Positions 45,356 to 55,985 of a DNA stretch of 64,000 nt are shown here, piece after piece. Numbering within the stretch: the first letter of the stretch is position 1; each line of letters starts with the position of its first letter. A program made the position numbers and the translations under genes. The notes below the pieces were generated by a model. The model did not search any database, was not told the origin of the DNA, and saw nothing but the letters and a program-made list of their open reading frames with translations. Source of the DNA: Acanthosoma haemorrhoidale (lineage: Eukaryota; Arthropoda; Insecta; Hemiptera; Acanthosomatidae); NCBI GenBank assembly GCA_930367205.1, contig OV884015.1, positions 78,879,341-78,943,340 on the forward strand, in the 5' to 3' direction.

Positions 45356-47639
45356 CGACCGAGTTTCTCTTATATTCGCTACCTATTAAAAGGCAAAAGT
45401 TGACAGTAAACGCTAAACACACATATCTGTCTGCACGTTTCTTAAAATGGACCTAAAAGTTGTAATCAGTCGCGATAAAGCAAACAATCATCCTGGCTGT
45501 ATAGTTTCTGTTTGGCTGATAACAATCAATCTTTTAACACTTAAAAAATATGAAGAATTTGTTGGGATTTAAGGAAAAAGAACACAAACAAGTGCGTATT
45601 CACATACTGTTGTATTCCAGGAAACGTTTGGTACTTGGTTCATTTACGCCATACCATGCTTGCAAGAGGACTCACAATATGGACCATGCCTCTAGTACCT
45701 ATGATTATAAATACAGTGTATTAAAATGATAAAAATGAATGTTGCTTGCTCACTCATACGGTCATCTGGGTTATGTACTCTGTATTTACATAGTATGTTT
45801 AGAAGTATTAAGTCGTTTTGACTCTAGGGTGTCTTAATCGGCCATCATTGTGCCAGAGAGCGTCTAGAATCATCGAGATGTAACACCCAATATCTCTAAT
45901 GTAGTTCTTCCTGACAAAGAGCGCTTGGTTTAAAATTGACCTTTACTACTTTTTCTAAGGGTTATCTACTACTTGAGACCCCCAAAACAGATTGACCACG
46001 GTGTCAAAATCTTTAATTTACTACTATACCCAATGCGATAAGAAAATATTTATTTTTAATTACCATGCAATCGATTACTGAACAACCCTTGATCACCTGC
46101 CTTAGCTTCCTTGGTGTATGAAGGAAAACGATGTCTAGGCTAGTAATATATATCTACATAGAAGAATCATATAAAAAATATAGTAAGGTATAAAGAAAAA
46201 TACAGTAAAGAAAAATATATAATAAGGTATAAATAATATAACAAGGTATGTTACTGTATATATTGATATATATATTAGCATACCTCGTTTCCTAATTTTT
46301 TGTTACTGGTCGTCGTAATGTCCCATGATTTTTTTAATCATTAATAAATTATAAGCTAGAATAGCATTATTAAGAAATATGGGAGGAATATTAATAGGCT
46401 AGTTTTCTTTTATTTCATCTTGCAATAGGCCACTAATATTGTTAAAAGGTCCTTCATCATCTGATAGGAAGTTTTCTGTTATTTAGAAAAGCTATTTCTT
46501 ACTTTTGTTGGCAAGAGTTTCCCAAGCCTGAAAAAGTTCCTTATTTCGGTCTATTTAAAAAATACTTTTTTTTATGTATATTAATCTTTTTTCCAGGAAA
46601 AATAAATAAATGGTAAGAGACAAAAATTAAAAACAAAGTGAAGGTAAACCAAGCGGACAACTTTGCCAAACTCCATCAAAGTTAGAGGCCAACTGAACTG
46701 ACATCTCTCTACTAATGCCCTGTGTAATAGAGTTTTTACAAATTACAATTATATGATTGAATTTCGTTATCCAAGAAGTATAATATACGCTAAGCAAATG
46801 TGTTCTCAAAGCTACTTCTCTAATTATCACTAATGAGAGGTTAGCTCTCTTTGAATAACATTTTAATTAAAATTTTCCATCGAGAATATACTTCTCAGAT
46901 GTATATACCGATATGATTAGCACAGAATAATAATTAAATGAAAAAAAGTGACCAATTATAAACGTGCTTATCAGACTTAAGGGCTGCTCGTCATAATAAT
47001 GACGATCATACGTGGGGTGCATTTCAAGGGATAATTGAAAAGTATACACTGCCGTTAAAACAATGAACTATATGACTCCGCCCCCATTCCCGTGTCGATG
47101 GCAACAGACTGTCTGGGAAAAGTAGGTTAAGTCATTTAGTTAGATTAAGGTTAGTATCACCACAACTCATAATTAAGGTGAGCCCTATCACTTTCTATGT
47201 TCTCACGCCGTGTATTCTGTAAATCAGCCTCCAATAGAAACATTCTTTATACAACACATATTATATAAAATGTAGCTACGCTACAGTAAATACAATTAGC
47301 ACGATGTGTATTTATCTAAACATTCCATATTGTGGATCTGTAATTCAATCACAACATTGACAAGGTTTTGAAACAAAAAAAATGTTTTTTTTTGTCTTGC
47401 ATTTATATAGGCTTCATGATTCCTAACCATTAAACTAATCAATTCTTTATCATATCTATTTTGGCATAATGACCTATGTTAAAATATTTCCAAAGTGTTT
47501 TGTATGCATAGAGCAACGAAGCGAATATACAAATTAATAAATGAAGTATAGAAACAACCCTTTCATGATTTACTACTGTTTGCTTCCTTTTACACAAAAC
47601 AACATGCTTCCCTTATCAGTTAATTCTACCTTATCTCCG
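45356..47639. other. AT-rich non-coding DNA with low-complexity patch
   Basis: A patch of short repeated aaggtata/aaagaaaaata units lies at about 46183-46247. Otherwise nothing recognised. Confidence 0.45.
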
Positions 47640-47970
47640 CAGTTTGTCGGGGAATAGGTTGAAATTATCTTGTATTAACCGAGCTCGAAGGGAGGACTTG
47701 TAAGCTACCCGACTATGGCCGGAGAACTGGTATTTCATCCACTCATAGGTCCCTGAATTAAATTATCTCGGAACACTTGAATGGAAGAGACCATTAATTC
47801 CAACCTATAATTTGCTAAACTGCCTTCATTCTGGCCTGGGTGCGCCTTGTCATGGAGAAGCAGTGCCTCCGCAGATGGTGATTTAAGAGAACCCGTGTTT
47901 ATCGGAGGCGCACGTAGGGGGCTCCACCTCACGAGCACCATTACCCCCTCCCCCCCCCTCCATCCCGGTG
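47640..47970. promoter_or_regulatory. G+C-rich island, candidate cis-regulatory element
   Basis: CpG-containing segment ending in a C-rich run (about 47945-47967). Antiparallel open frames overlap (minus 47735-47941; plus 47847-48032). Contains attaattcc and ttatcgg cores. Inferred. Confidence 0.3.
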
Positions 47971-48801
47971 AGGGAATAATAATTCTACCACATAATAACG
48001 CATTTAACTACCTTCAGATTACAGGGCAGTAATTACACTTAACGGAGCTAATCAGAATAAATTGAAGAGTAAAAATGTTTTTTACTATCGTCGAGTCGTC
48101 ATTACTGTTAAGTAATTGAAAGGGCAGCGAAATGGTATGTGTGTGTTGTAAGGGTGGGTTTGACGGTCACTGGTACAGAGTACAATGAAGCTGAGTACTG
48201 GTACAGCTCGATGCGCGCTTTAAATCTAGTAAGACGTAAGAATTGCTTCTTAAGGGTGAGCACACCATAACACTCTGGGAACCTTTTCAAATTTGTAGTT
48301 AAGGGCAACATTCCACTGAAATATGTGAGAAAAACTTTTTCATTTTCTCTTTCTTTAGTCATCCTATTTTACATTGCTGCAAAAGACTGGAAACATTTAA
48401 CGCGTTTAATTTAAACTATTGAAATCCACTCGATTTATTTATGGTAAGCCTCATCTTCCTGTCAAATATCTTAACCGATCCGGCACCGGGCTAGTAGACC
48501 TTTTATATTCCAATAAAAACCAAGAGCGTTGCCACAATGGAATCTATTATAGCAGGCTTTTAAACAGTTTTTAATTTTCAAAACTAAAAAAAAACAGAAA
48601 GCGGAAGCAAGAACAACTCCTTCACCAGTACAGTTAAAAAAATTAACAGAACAAAATTTTAAAATCTAGTAAAAAAATTAAACTTGAGAAAAATGTATAT
48701 TAAAATATAAAAAATCAGATAAAATTTTATTTTTTAATTGATTTTTTTTCATTATGGTAACATCTTTATTTGAGTATATATCTTATATTAAGTTTTCTAT
48801 G
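47971..48801. other. Non-coding DNA, nothing recognised
   Basis: The minus frame 48108-48362 shows no domain. Confidence 0.45.
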
Positions 48802-48860
48802 TGATCTTGTGTATCATACTTCCTACTTTATATGATCTTGTGTATCATACTTCCTACTTT
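48802..48860. repeat. 31-bp tandem duplication
   Basis: tgatcttgtgtatcatact tcctacttt occurs at 48802-48829 and again at 48833-48860, identical over 28 bases. Confidence 0.95.
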
Positions 48861-49129
48861 CCACAATGAATTTTATCTGCACCTGATATCTGATTAGAGA
48901 AATACAGCACCTAAGTATTCAAATGCTATCATAAGATTCAAAAACTCCTGGCGTATTTACATATTTTTTTAATGAATAAGCTTCATAACAAATATGCACA
49001 CCTTTGCGCATCTACTTTCTAATGACTATTATTTACATATTATAATAATTGACGATGCTCATACCTAAATATGCAAGGTGGTCAGGCTTACATTTTTATC
49101 AACACAGGAGCAAAAGCGGATATTGAATA
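48861..49129. other. AT-rich non-coding DNA
   Basis: Nothing recognised. Confidence 0.4.
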
Positions 49130-49525
49130 TTGATGTAGTGGCCAGTGGCTGACAAACAAGTCAAGGAGAGTACTCGGGCGTTGGAGGTGGGAGCTGCAAA
49201 GCCCATGCCGGAGTGTCTTGTCAGTGCAAGGCACGCTCTAGTGAAGTTGGGGCTTAACTGCCAACATGCAAATCTCCCCTCGGGCTGACCAGGGCTTACG
49301 AAGGGCTTAGGCAGTTCGCCCCTTTTATCTTTACCCCAAAAATCCTAATACCACTGTCCAGGCAAATCCCGCTGGAGAATAACTTCGTGCCAATAGCGCT
49401 CTGTCTTCGTGCCTTTTATCTTTCACCCGACAAAACAAACTTCCTTCCTGTGTCCTTTTGACAGAATGGAATTCGTTCTTTATCCCAACGCGTGCCTGGC
49501 ACTGCTCTGAGGTAAGACAAGCGTT
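49130..49525. promoter_or_regulatory. G+C-rich island with POU octamer and duplicated site, candidate enhancer
   Basis: Holds ATGCAAAT (49266-49273) and two copies of ccttttatcttt (49321-49332 and 49412-49423), each followed within a few bases by accc. Paired identical sites plus an octamer in a G+C-rich, non-coding block are typical of regulatory DNA. No open frame. Confidence 0.4.
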
Positions 49526-49894
49526 CTTTTATCGAGTTGTAACAGCTTTCAGTAGTGACGATTACAAGAAAAATTTTTTTTTTATGCACAGCCATATCAC
49601 TGAAATTGATTAGACTCTTATAAACAAGAAAGTATTTAAAAATCTAATTTTTCAATATTCTAACGAGATAACACTCTACCCTTCTTAAGACAATTCATCC
49701 TCACCAACACAGTATTTACGTGGGTTCTTGGTAGATAGAAAATATATTTTTTTTCAATGCAATTTTTAAAAAACGATTATTTAATATGTTTATTTGGTGT
49801 TACCAAGTCGGTATATACTAGTAGAAGAATATCATTTTGAAAAATTACATCACTCATTGTCCTGAAGACACCTGAATAGGGGAAATGTGAACAT
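49526..49894. other. AT-rich non-coding DNA
   Basis: Nothing recognised except the retroelement-like motif at 49.86 kb noted under the 2.2-2.6 kb stretch. Confidence 0.4.
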
Positions 49895-50069
49895 CGATTC
49901 CTAATCAATATGAAAAAGTCTTTGCCATACACCAATGATAAATTGCATAATTTAGCTGTAACACTAAATATCGAAACACTACAATAAATAAAATTTTGCA
50001 ACAATATTATTAATCTAAATATCTCATTATTTAACGCACTTCAATCCCACTTTATGGAATTCAAAAAAC
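49895..50069 (+). repeat. Repeat family F, copy 2 (decayed)
   Basis: taatcaatatgaaaaagtct, accaatgataaattgcataa, acactaaatatcgaaacac and ctttatggaattcaaaaaa align with 53.68-53.88 kb in order, and with the minus strand of 34.1-34.4 kb (actaaacattgaaacacc). The reading frame retains LNIET but is broken afterwards. Confidence 0.7.
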
Positions 50070-50570
50070 AAAAAACTAACTTTATGAAATTGCAATGATC
50101 CATAAACTTTCTATCTGCATTCACTTACTTGTGGGCATCACATAATGTTTTTATTCTTATTTATATGAAATTTTGATTCGGCTGTGTAAGATACGGAAGA
50201 AAAAACAAAAATAATAAGTAATAGTGATTTTGAAATTAAATTGAGTAATAAGCAGATTAATTGGTCCTCAGTCTTAATTGGTGAAATATTGTTCAGAAAA
50301 ATATTTTTTTCTGGTGAAATTGTAATTTTTTTTATAGATGTTGCCTTAGAATTGAATGATTGATGTTGACTTTGCAATAAGTTAATAATTGATATCATTT
50401 AAAAGGATATTATTATCATTATCTTCATTCCCATCCTTCAAAATAATAAATATTGCCAATTACTACAGGAAATATCAGGTAATGCAGATAATGTTTTTTT
50501 TTTTTGTAGACACTGTAAATGCATCTTTGAAAAATTGGTTTTTCAATTTAGTGTTACATAATTGTAATTA
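50070..50570. other. AT-rich non-coding DNA
   Basis: The minus frame 50138-50398 is Ile/Lys/Asn-rich with no domain. Confidence 0.45.
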
Positions 50571-51240
50571 GTCTACCCCCTATCCTCTCAAAAATATTTG
50601 AAAAAGTCCTACTAAAACGTCTACTTCCAATTGTTGAATCCAAAAACCTTTTTCCTACACACCAGTTTGGTTTTCGTCTACGATAGTCCACTGCTCAACA
50701 AGGCCTTCACGTTGTTGATCACATAACCTCATCCCTTGAAACCAAACAGTGTTGCACTGCTGCCTTTCTGGACATAGCTCAAGCTTTTGACAGGGTCTGG
50801 CACACAGGTTTGCTTTACAAGCTCAAAAAATATTTACCACAGACCCTTTTCCTAATCCTACAGTCCTGCCTTTCAACCGCTTTTTCCAAGTCCGCTGTGA
50901 CTTAGAATATTCTAATTACTATCCCATAAAACAGGAGTTCCCCAGGGAAGTGTCCTGGGTCCCATCCTCTATAACCTATGCACCACTGATGTCCCAGGCT
51001 AGTATCCGGTGACGTGGCTGACGGAGGTGCGTGGGGGACTTCCCAAGACTCCACTTCCTCTTTGGCATGCGAGGGAGGTGACAACCATGTGAATTTGGGA
51101 GGTTTCTGGGCTGTTTGTAAATACTGTATGAATGAGCGAGTGAATGAAAGTTGTAAATATGGTATGAATGAAAACATTTATCACAATTACTTATTGCCCA
51201 ATGAGGCAGATTGTCATTTTATCATAATAAAGCTGTTTAA
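50571..51240 (+). pseudogene. Jockey-like LINE: RT core fused by deletion to the 3' tail
   Basis: RT text begins LSSKIFEKVLLKRLLPIVES and HQFGFR, then AAFLDIAQAFDRVWHTGLLY (50762 on), and GVPQGSVLGP (934-963 of 50 kb). The frame contains stops and shifts. At about 50998 it jumps from the RT to the shared tail (ggctagtatccggtgacg), so the catalytic FADD box, thumb and C-terminal region are deleted. The tail is intact (gacggaggtgcgtgggggac, atgaatgagcgagtgaatga, cccaatgaggcagattgtca). A short ataattgt at 50558-50565 and 51246-51253 might be the target duplication. Confidence 0.9.
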
Positions 51241-51830
51241 TAATAATAATTGTGTGCTTCAACTAAATATATTTTTTACTGTGTTTTCTAAATAGACGTC
51301 AAAAAAGTGACCACAGTCCTGGATAAAAACATGCAATGGTCATCGTTCAAAAACTTTATAAGATATGTAATAAAAAGCAACGCAGACACTAACAGAGCAT
51401 AATTTACTAAAAGCCTATGTAAATAAATTCAAACGTACATACTCACTGACACGTGGGTGCAAATTGGAATAGATATGTTTATAGATATGTAGATACGTAT
51501 TCATGCATAACGACACGACTGGGTAAAAATCGCTAAAGTAAGAATAAAACTTATTAACCAAACAATTAAACAAATAAAGGAAAGGGTAGATGTAAACAGA
51601 GCAGCTCATAAATTAATACTTCGATCGTTTGAAGGGATTATCTCATAAAGCCCTTGGAAAAAATATTTAAACGATCACTAATTAAAAAAAGAGGTGCTTT
51701 ATGTATTTATTAGTATTTTGTGTTCATTTCCCGTTATTTGTTTCTTATTATTATTACTGTGCCTGTACCCGGACTAAGCCTCCTGAAATCAGCCCTGTAC
51801 AGACATCGCCTTTGTAGACAATATTATTTT
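51241..51830. other. AT-rich non-coding DNA
   Basis: Nothing recognised. Confidence 0.45.
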
Positions 51831-52480
51831 TTTTTTATTGTGCTAAAATTAGAATCTGCCTTGCTAGGCAATAAGTAATTAAGATATACTATCATTCATA
51901 CCATATTTACAATTCATCATTCACTCGCTAATTCATACAATATTTACAGACAGCCCAGAGGCCTCCCAAGTCCACATGCGAAGAGAAAGCAGAGTCTTGG
52001 GAAGTCCCCCACGCTCCTCGGTCAGCCGCGTCACCGGATACTAGCCAGTGGAGACTGACCAAGAGCGCGAGAGCCACAGACGCTCAGGACATGATTGGAG
52101 AAACTGGCCATTCCCAGGACTCCCACTGTCACGCGATTATAGCATGTCTCGAGGCCACTGCCGTTTCAGTCTCCGAGGAGGATTATAGGGATGAGTGGCG
52201 AAGCGAAATGACTGTGCTACAGGATTAGGGTGGTTGGAAAGGCTACTGTGGAATTTTATAAACTTGGAAGGGATGAGTTCTAGAATGTAGGGTATATTAA
52301 GGTTCGACTTTTTTGCTGTCCCCATAGCTCTATTCCGTATGTCCAGATTGGTTTAAGTATAACTTTGTAGATTAGTAGTTTATTTTCTATTGAGAGATGG
52401 GATGTCCTTTGAAGTCAATGTCAATGTCCAAAGCGTCTGTTTAGTTCTTGTCTTTTTAGTCTCGTATGTGGGTTCCATGT
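51831..52480 (-). pseudogene. Jockey-like LINE: RT C-terminal remnant plus 3' tail
   Basis: Minus strand: TWNPHTRLKRQELNRRFGH, then KLLIYKVILKPIWTYGIEL, then an internal deletion that joins GTAKKSN to LNIPYILELIPSKFIK, and on to HPYNPPRRLKRQWPRDML with a stop at about 52137. The shared tail follows with T-rich DNA at the plus-strand left end (51832-51841). It shares two diagnostic indels with the 1.98 kb copy. Confidence 0.9.
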
Positions 52481-53683
52481 CATATATATATATTATATCG
52501 AAAACTCCTATGGCTCTCAAAATTGATAAACATTAGTTTTTGTTTGCTGAATAACAGTAAATAAATTGTTTTGTGATTGTTAAAACCCGTTTAATTTTGT
52601 ACCTTAATCGCACTTTTAAGTGACAAGTTTTTACAAAAAGACCGAAAAACTCGCGATTCAACCAAACAATGAAAAGATCAGAGGAGAAATTATGCTTACA
52701 TCAATTATAGTTAGTTGGTTTCTATACAGTTTAAACCAATGTTGACACTAGTGTTTTTAGCACCTAACATTTTTAATTTAAGATTGTTATTATTTAATTT
52801 GACACTGCAATTTCTTAAATTTCAAAATGCTTAAAGTAAATTAGTTTTCTTGAATGAGTTTGTCAAAAAAATACTTCTGTTCATCGACAACACTCTCTTG
52901 AATAGATCAGACATTGTCCTCAACATTAAAAATATCGTCACCAGTTGAATGCGGTAGCATATAATACAATGCGGAGTACAAGCTTACGCTACTCCTGGGG
53001 TTACCCCTCAATCAGCATGCCCATCCTCCAGAATTATTTACAAGAATTTACACAAGTTTTAAGAAGCTTGTTTCAGCGTTTCAATGTACAACATCGTCAA
53101 AAGAAGGAGAATTAAAAGCTGACAACAGTAAAGTTTTGTGACCTTATCTTCGTCCAGTCAGTGTAATTTAAATATAAATTTCAAAACGTTATTGTTTTAG
53201 AAACGTTTTGTGATAAATGAAAATGCATACGTGATATTTATAAACTTTTGTTTGTTAATGTAAATGTTTTATTGTATTGATCAATGTACTTTTTTTTAAA
53301 ACTTCAAACTTTAAAACAAATTTTGTAATGTTAGTTGCAAAAATTTTCTTTTATTTATATTCAAATTGTTATATGATGGCGTGTGTAGTTTATATAAATT
53401 ATTTGATCAAATATTCTCCTCGCACCGAACACATTTTGTATTTAAGTTTTCTCCTGATAAGTTTAACTGGAAAAATACTCCCCAAAACAAAACGAGGGCA
53501 TCTTAGGTATTTTTTTTATAGCAGTCCAGGATGTACATGTAGTGACGTTATTATACCTCTCAGTTTTACATATCGTCGTAAAATATTAATTAATAAAGCC
53601 GCATTAGTTACTACTTTACGCTTCAGAGCTTATACCACTGCTTAACTGCTCACCTTGAGCTTCGAAAAATTCAAAATTGGTCA
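52481..53683. other. AT-rich non-coding DNA; unrecognised 122-codon frame
   Basis: The plus frame 53277-53645 is Phe/Tyr/Leu-rich, consistent with T-rich DNA; no family recognised. Confidence 0.4.
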
Positions 53684-53881
53684 CTAATCAATATGAATTT
53701 TTTCACCAAACACCAATGACAAGTTAAAAGATTTTGCTCCAAGACTAAATATCGAAACATCAACTCAATAACAAATGAAATTAAACGATAATAATAAAAA
53801 ATAACGACAATATTAAAAACCTAAATATGATTTAACGCTCTACATCTATAACCAAGACTCAGTTTATGGAATTCAAAAAAT
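53684..53881 (+). repeat. Repeat family F, copy 3 (decayed)
   Basis: acaagttaaaagattttgct and ccaagactaaatatcgaaac align with copies 1 and 2; ends tttatggaattcaaaaaa like copy 2. The frame NDKLKDFAPRLNIETSTQ is retained, then stops. Confidence 0.7.
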
Positions 53882-54102
53882 GACAATGATCTTGAATTAC
53901 AAAGATCAATAGTTTCCATCTCAACTGTGTACAATTATATTGTGTACTTGTAGCTTCCACGGGAGAAAAAAATCCTGTTTTTTTCATTACTACGTAATTA
54001 CGAAATCCAAAAATAAAATTAACTTTGAGGTAGAAAAAATAAATAAATAAATAAAAATAACAGTTTTCAATTCAAGAGGTCAATTCAATGAAAGTTATAT
54101 AT

Positions 54103-54218
54103 ATTTTTTTCCATATCCCCTTGTTACAAATTTATATATGTAAAAAATTTAGATTCTACAAGCGAATCTATTTACAATTGACTCATTGTATCCCCTGTAG
54201 CTTGGCTGCAATTTATAC
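54103..54218 (+). repeat. Repeat family C, copy 2, with conserved hairpin
   Basis: ttttttccatatccccttgt, hairpin TAGATTC-tacaagc-GAATCTA, then tttacaattgactcattgta and cctgtagcttggctgca. It directly abuts the RT fragment to its right. Confidence 0.7.
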
Positions 54219-54425
54219 TAATTGGGAGAGTAAACAACTCTCCAACTCATTCCCACTGACTTTTGGAGTTCCTCAAGGAGCGGTTTGTCTCCGGTTCTTT
54301 TTAGCATGTACACATCTGAAATTGTTGGGTCAAACTACAAGAAATCTACGGTAATCGCTTTCGCGGAGGACATTGCGGTTTACAGCAGCAGCATGAGTGC
54401 ACAAAAAGCTCTTTAATGCTATTTT
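54219..54425 (+). pseudogene. LINE reverse-transcriptase fragment with altered catalytic box
   Basis: GVPQG at 54265-54279 (RT domain 4), followed after a frameshift by KSTVIAFAEDIAVYSSSMSA. The catalytic box is FAED (54360-54371) where active non-LTR RTs have (F/Y)ADD, so the first Asp of the pair is replaced by Glu. The sequence differs from the Jockey-like family of the other copies, so a second LINE lineage is likely. Confidence 0.85.
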
Positions 54426-54439
54426 TTTTCTTTATTTTA

Positions 54440-54535
54440 TTTTTTCATAGCCCCTTTAAATTTATAGATAATTATATATGATTATAGATCCTCAGGCGAA
54501 TCTATTTACAAATTATTTTTGTACATTCCTTGTTA
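54440..54535 (+). repeat. Repeat family C, copy 3, with conserved hairpin
   Basis: ttttttcatagcccctttaa, hairpin TAGATcC-tcaggc-GAATCTA (54485-54504), then tttacaaattattttgtac-like text. Confidence 0.6.
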
Positions 54536-54599
54536 TTATTTGTGCGTGTTTTTATTTTTAATGCTATTGTAGAAACAGGGATCTTTTACGATCTCCTGC

Positions 54600-54860
54600 C
54601 TTTTTCTAGCTACGAGTATAGCTATAATATCCCACAAGAGTATTATAGTTCGCATTATCTTTAGATAATTTCCTGAGTTACTCCGGTAAATTACCGGTTA
54701 TCGCCTCAGGAGTTTAGCTTCGATCAGTTTCACATTGCCAAGTTGCTAGACAGTGAGATCCGATGCCTATAGGGCATTCCTCATTCCCCACACAGAGAAT
54801 ATCTGAAGCTCCTGTCAAACGCGGAGGGTAGACGAGTGACAGGAAACCTCCCTCCTAACC
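54600..54860. ncRNA. Dense run of perfect hairpins, candidate structured RNA
   Basis: Exact complementary arms in order: TAGCTA/TAGCTA (54607-54624); CTATAATA/TATTATAG (54622-54648); ATTATCT-tt-AGATAAT (54654-54669); outer TCCTGAG/CTCAGGA (54671-54711) enclosing CCGGTAA-a-TTACCGG; AGCTTC/GAAGCT (54716-54810) enclosing ATGCC/GGCAT (54763-54777); CCTGTCA/TGACAGG (54811-54843), with a possible alternative GGAGG/CCTCC (54823-54851). Arms abut with almost no gaps, as in a folded RNA. It could be a UTR or ribozyme-like part of a retroelement (family C lies just upstream), a viral-type structured leader or a host ncRNA. Strand unknown. Confidence 0.45.
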
Positions 54861-55343
54861 TGTAATCTTCTTGATTTACCTGAAGGCGCCCAACCCTCTC
54901 AACTGTTACTATTTTTTATATCGACCACTTATTTATTTATTTTTTTATTTACTTTACATTGAACTTTGGTTATTTTATATGCACAATATTTCTATAGACG
55001 TTCTTGACGAACAGACTTCAAGAATATCGAGTGGTTTGCTCCATGCTATAATATTAAGTCACCTTTTTTTTTTCTTTTTACATCGCTACATTTAAAAAAA
55101 AATAACATTATCTGAAATCACGTATTTAAATAATACATAATTTATAATTTATTTGAATAATACAAAAGGTAAGAAAAATATTTTTCCAGAATTATACAGA
55201 TTATTGGTTATACAGAAATCAAGATCAGAAGATAGCAGTATCCAGCGTGCTTTTTTACTCGCCTTAAGAACACATTCTTGAAAACCAGAAGTACCAAGAA
55301 AGCTGAGACATCTAAGTGCTAAAGGTATATTTCTTCTGTTAAA
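54861..55343. other. AT-rich non-coding DNA
   Basis: Nothing recognised; T-rich frames only. Confidence 0.45.
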
Positions 55344-55576
55344 GTCAGCCTCCAATGGCTCGTATCCAGTGACGTGGCTGACGGAGAAGCGAGGTGACTT
55401 CCCAAGACTCCGCTTCCTCTTTCCAAGGGAGGGAGGTGACAACCATGTGAATTTGGGAGGTCTCTGGGCTGTTTGGATGAAAATTATAAATATTGTGTGA
55501 ATGAGAACATTTGTCACAATTACTTATTGCCCAATAAGGCAGATTGTAATTTTATCATGATAATGGTTATTATATA
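55344..55576 (+). mobile_element. Jockey-like LINE 3' tail with 12-bp target duplication
   Basis: gtcagcctccaatggctcgt, cagtgacgtggctgacggag, then the usual end with a deletion that removes the atgaatgagcgagtg block. Flanked by TCTTCTGTTAAA at 55332-55343 and 55577-55588. Confidence 0.92.
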
Positions 55577-55744
55577 TCTTCTGTTAAACTGCCCATTAGA
55601 ATCTTTAATGATCAGTGACAAGTTAGAAAACCAAAAAAATTTCTTCGGAAAATCATCATTGTCATCAAACGCCACAATTGTAAATACAGTCTAGATTTTA
55701 AGCTTTCTGTCTCGTCCTTAAAGGAAAACCGTCTACCTGGTCTT

Positions 55745-55985
55745 GCCAGCTCGGAGTAAGCTATGAATATGAGTCAAAGGTGCAAGGAAGGAGGAATACT
55801 TGCTGAGAAGACAGAGTGCTTGATGATTTCCAGAAGGAAGCCTGGATTGGTGTGAAATAAGAAAGTTGGTAGTTGTATTGAGCTCTGCTTAAAGGAAACC
55901 TCACACCTCGGCTGGACATATCTTGGGTGTGTATTACAGATCTTCTCTACTGGAACATTGTACAAACTTTGAAAGGTATATGCAT
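55745..55985 (+). pseudogene. Probable LINE reverse-transcriptase fragment (thumb region)
   Basis: Plus-strand text reads GILAEKTECLMISRRKPGLV, resembling the K-T-(E/K)-x-M-x-(I/V)-S-R segment that follows the catalytic box in non-LTR RTs, then a frame-shifted TSRLDISWVCI, like the YLG(V/C) motif. Heavily decayed. Confidence 0.5.

Noticed and set aside
46140..46270. A CRISPR-like or satellite array in the aaggtata/aaagaaaaata patch
   Set aside because: Units are irregular in length and sequence, with no spacers; simple low-complexity DNA.
53277..53645. 122-codon frame as a membrane protein
   Set aside because: Its hydrophobicity follows from T-rich DNA; no start context, domain or partner supports a gene.
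55149..55517. 122-codon minus-strand frame as a gene
   Set aside because: Its N-terminal half is the antisense of a LINE tail.
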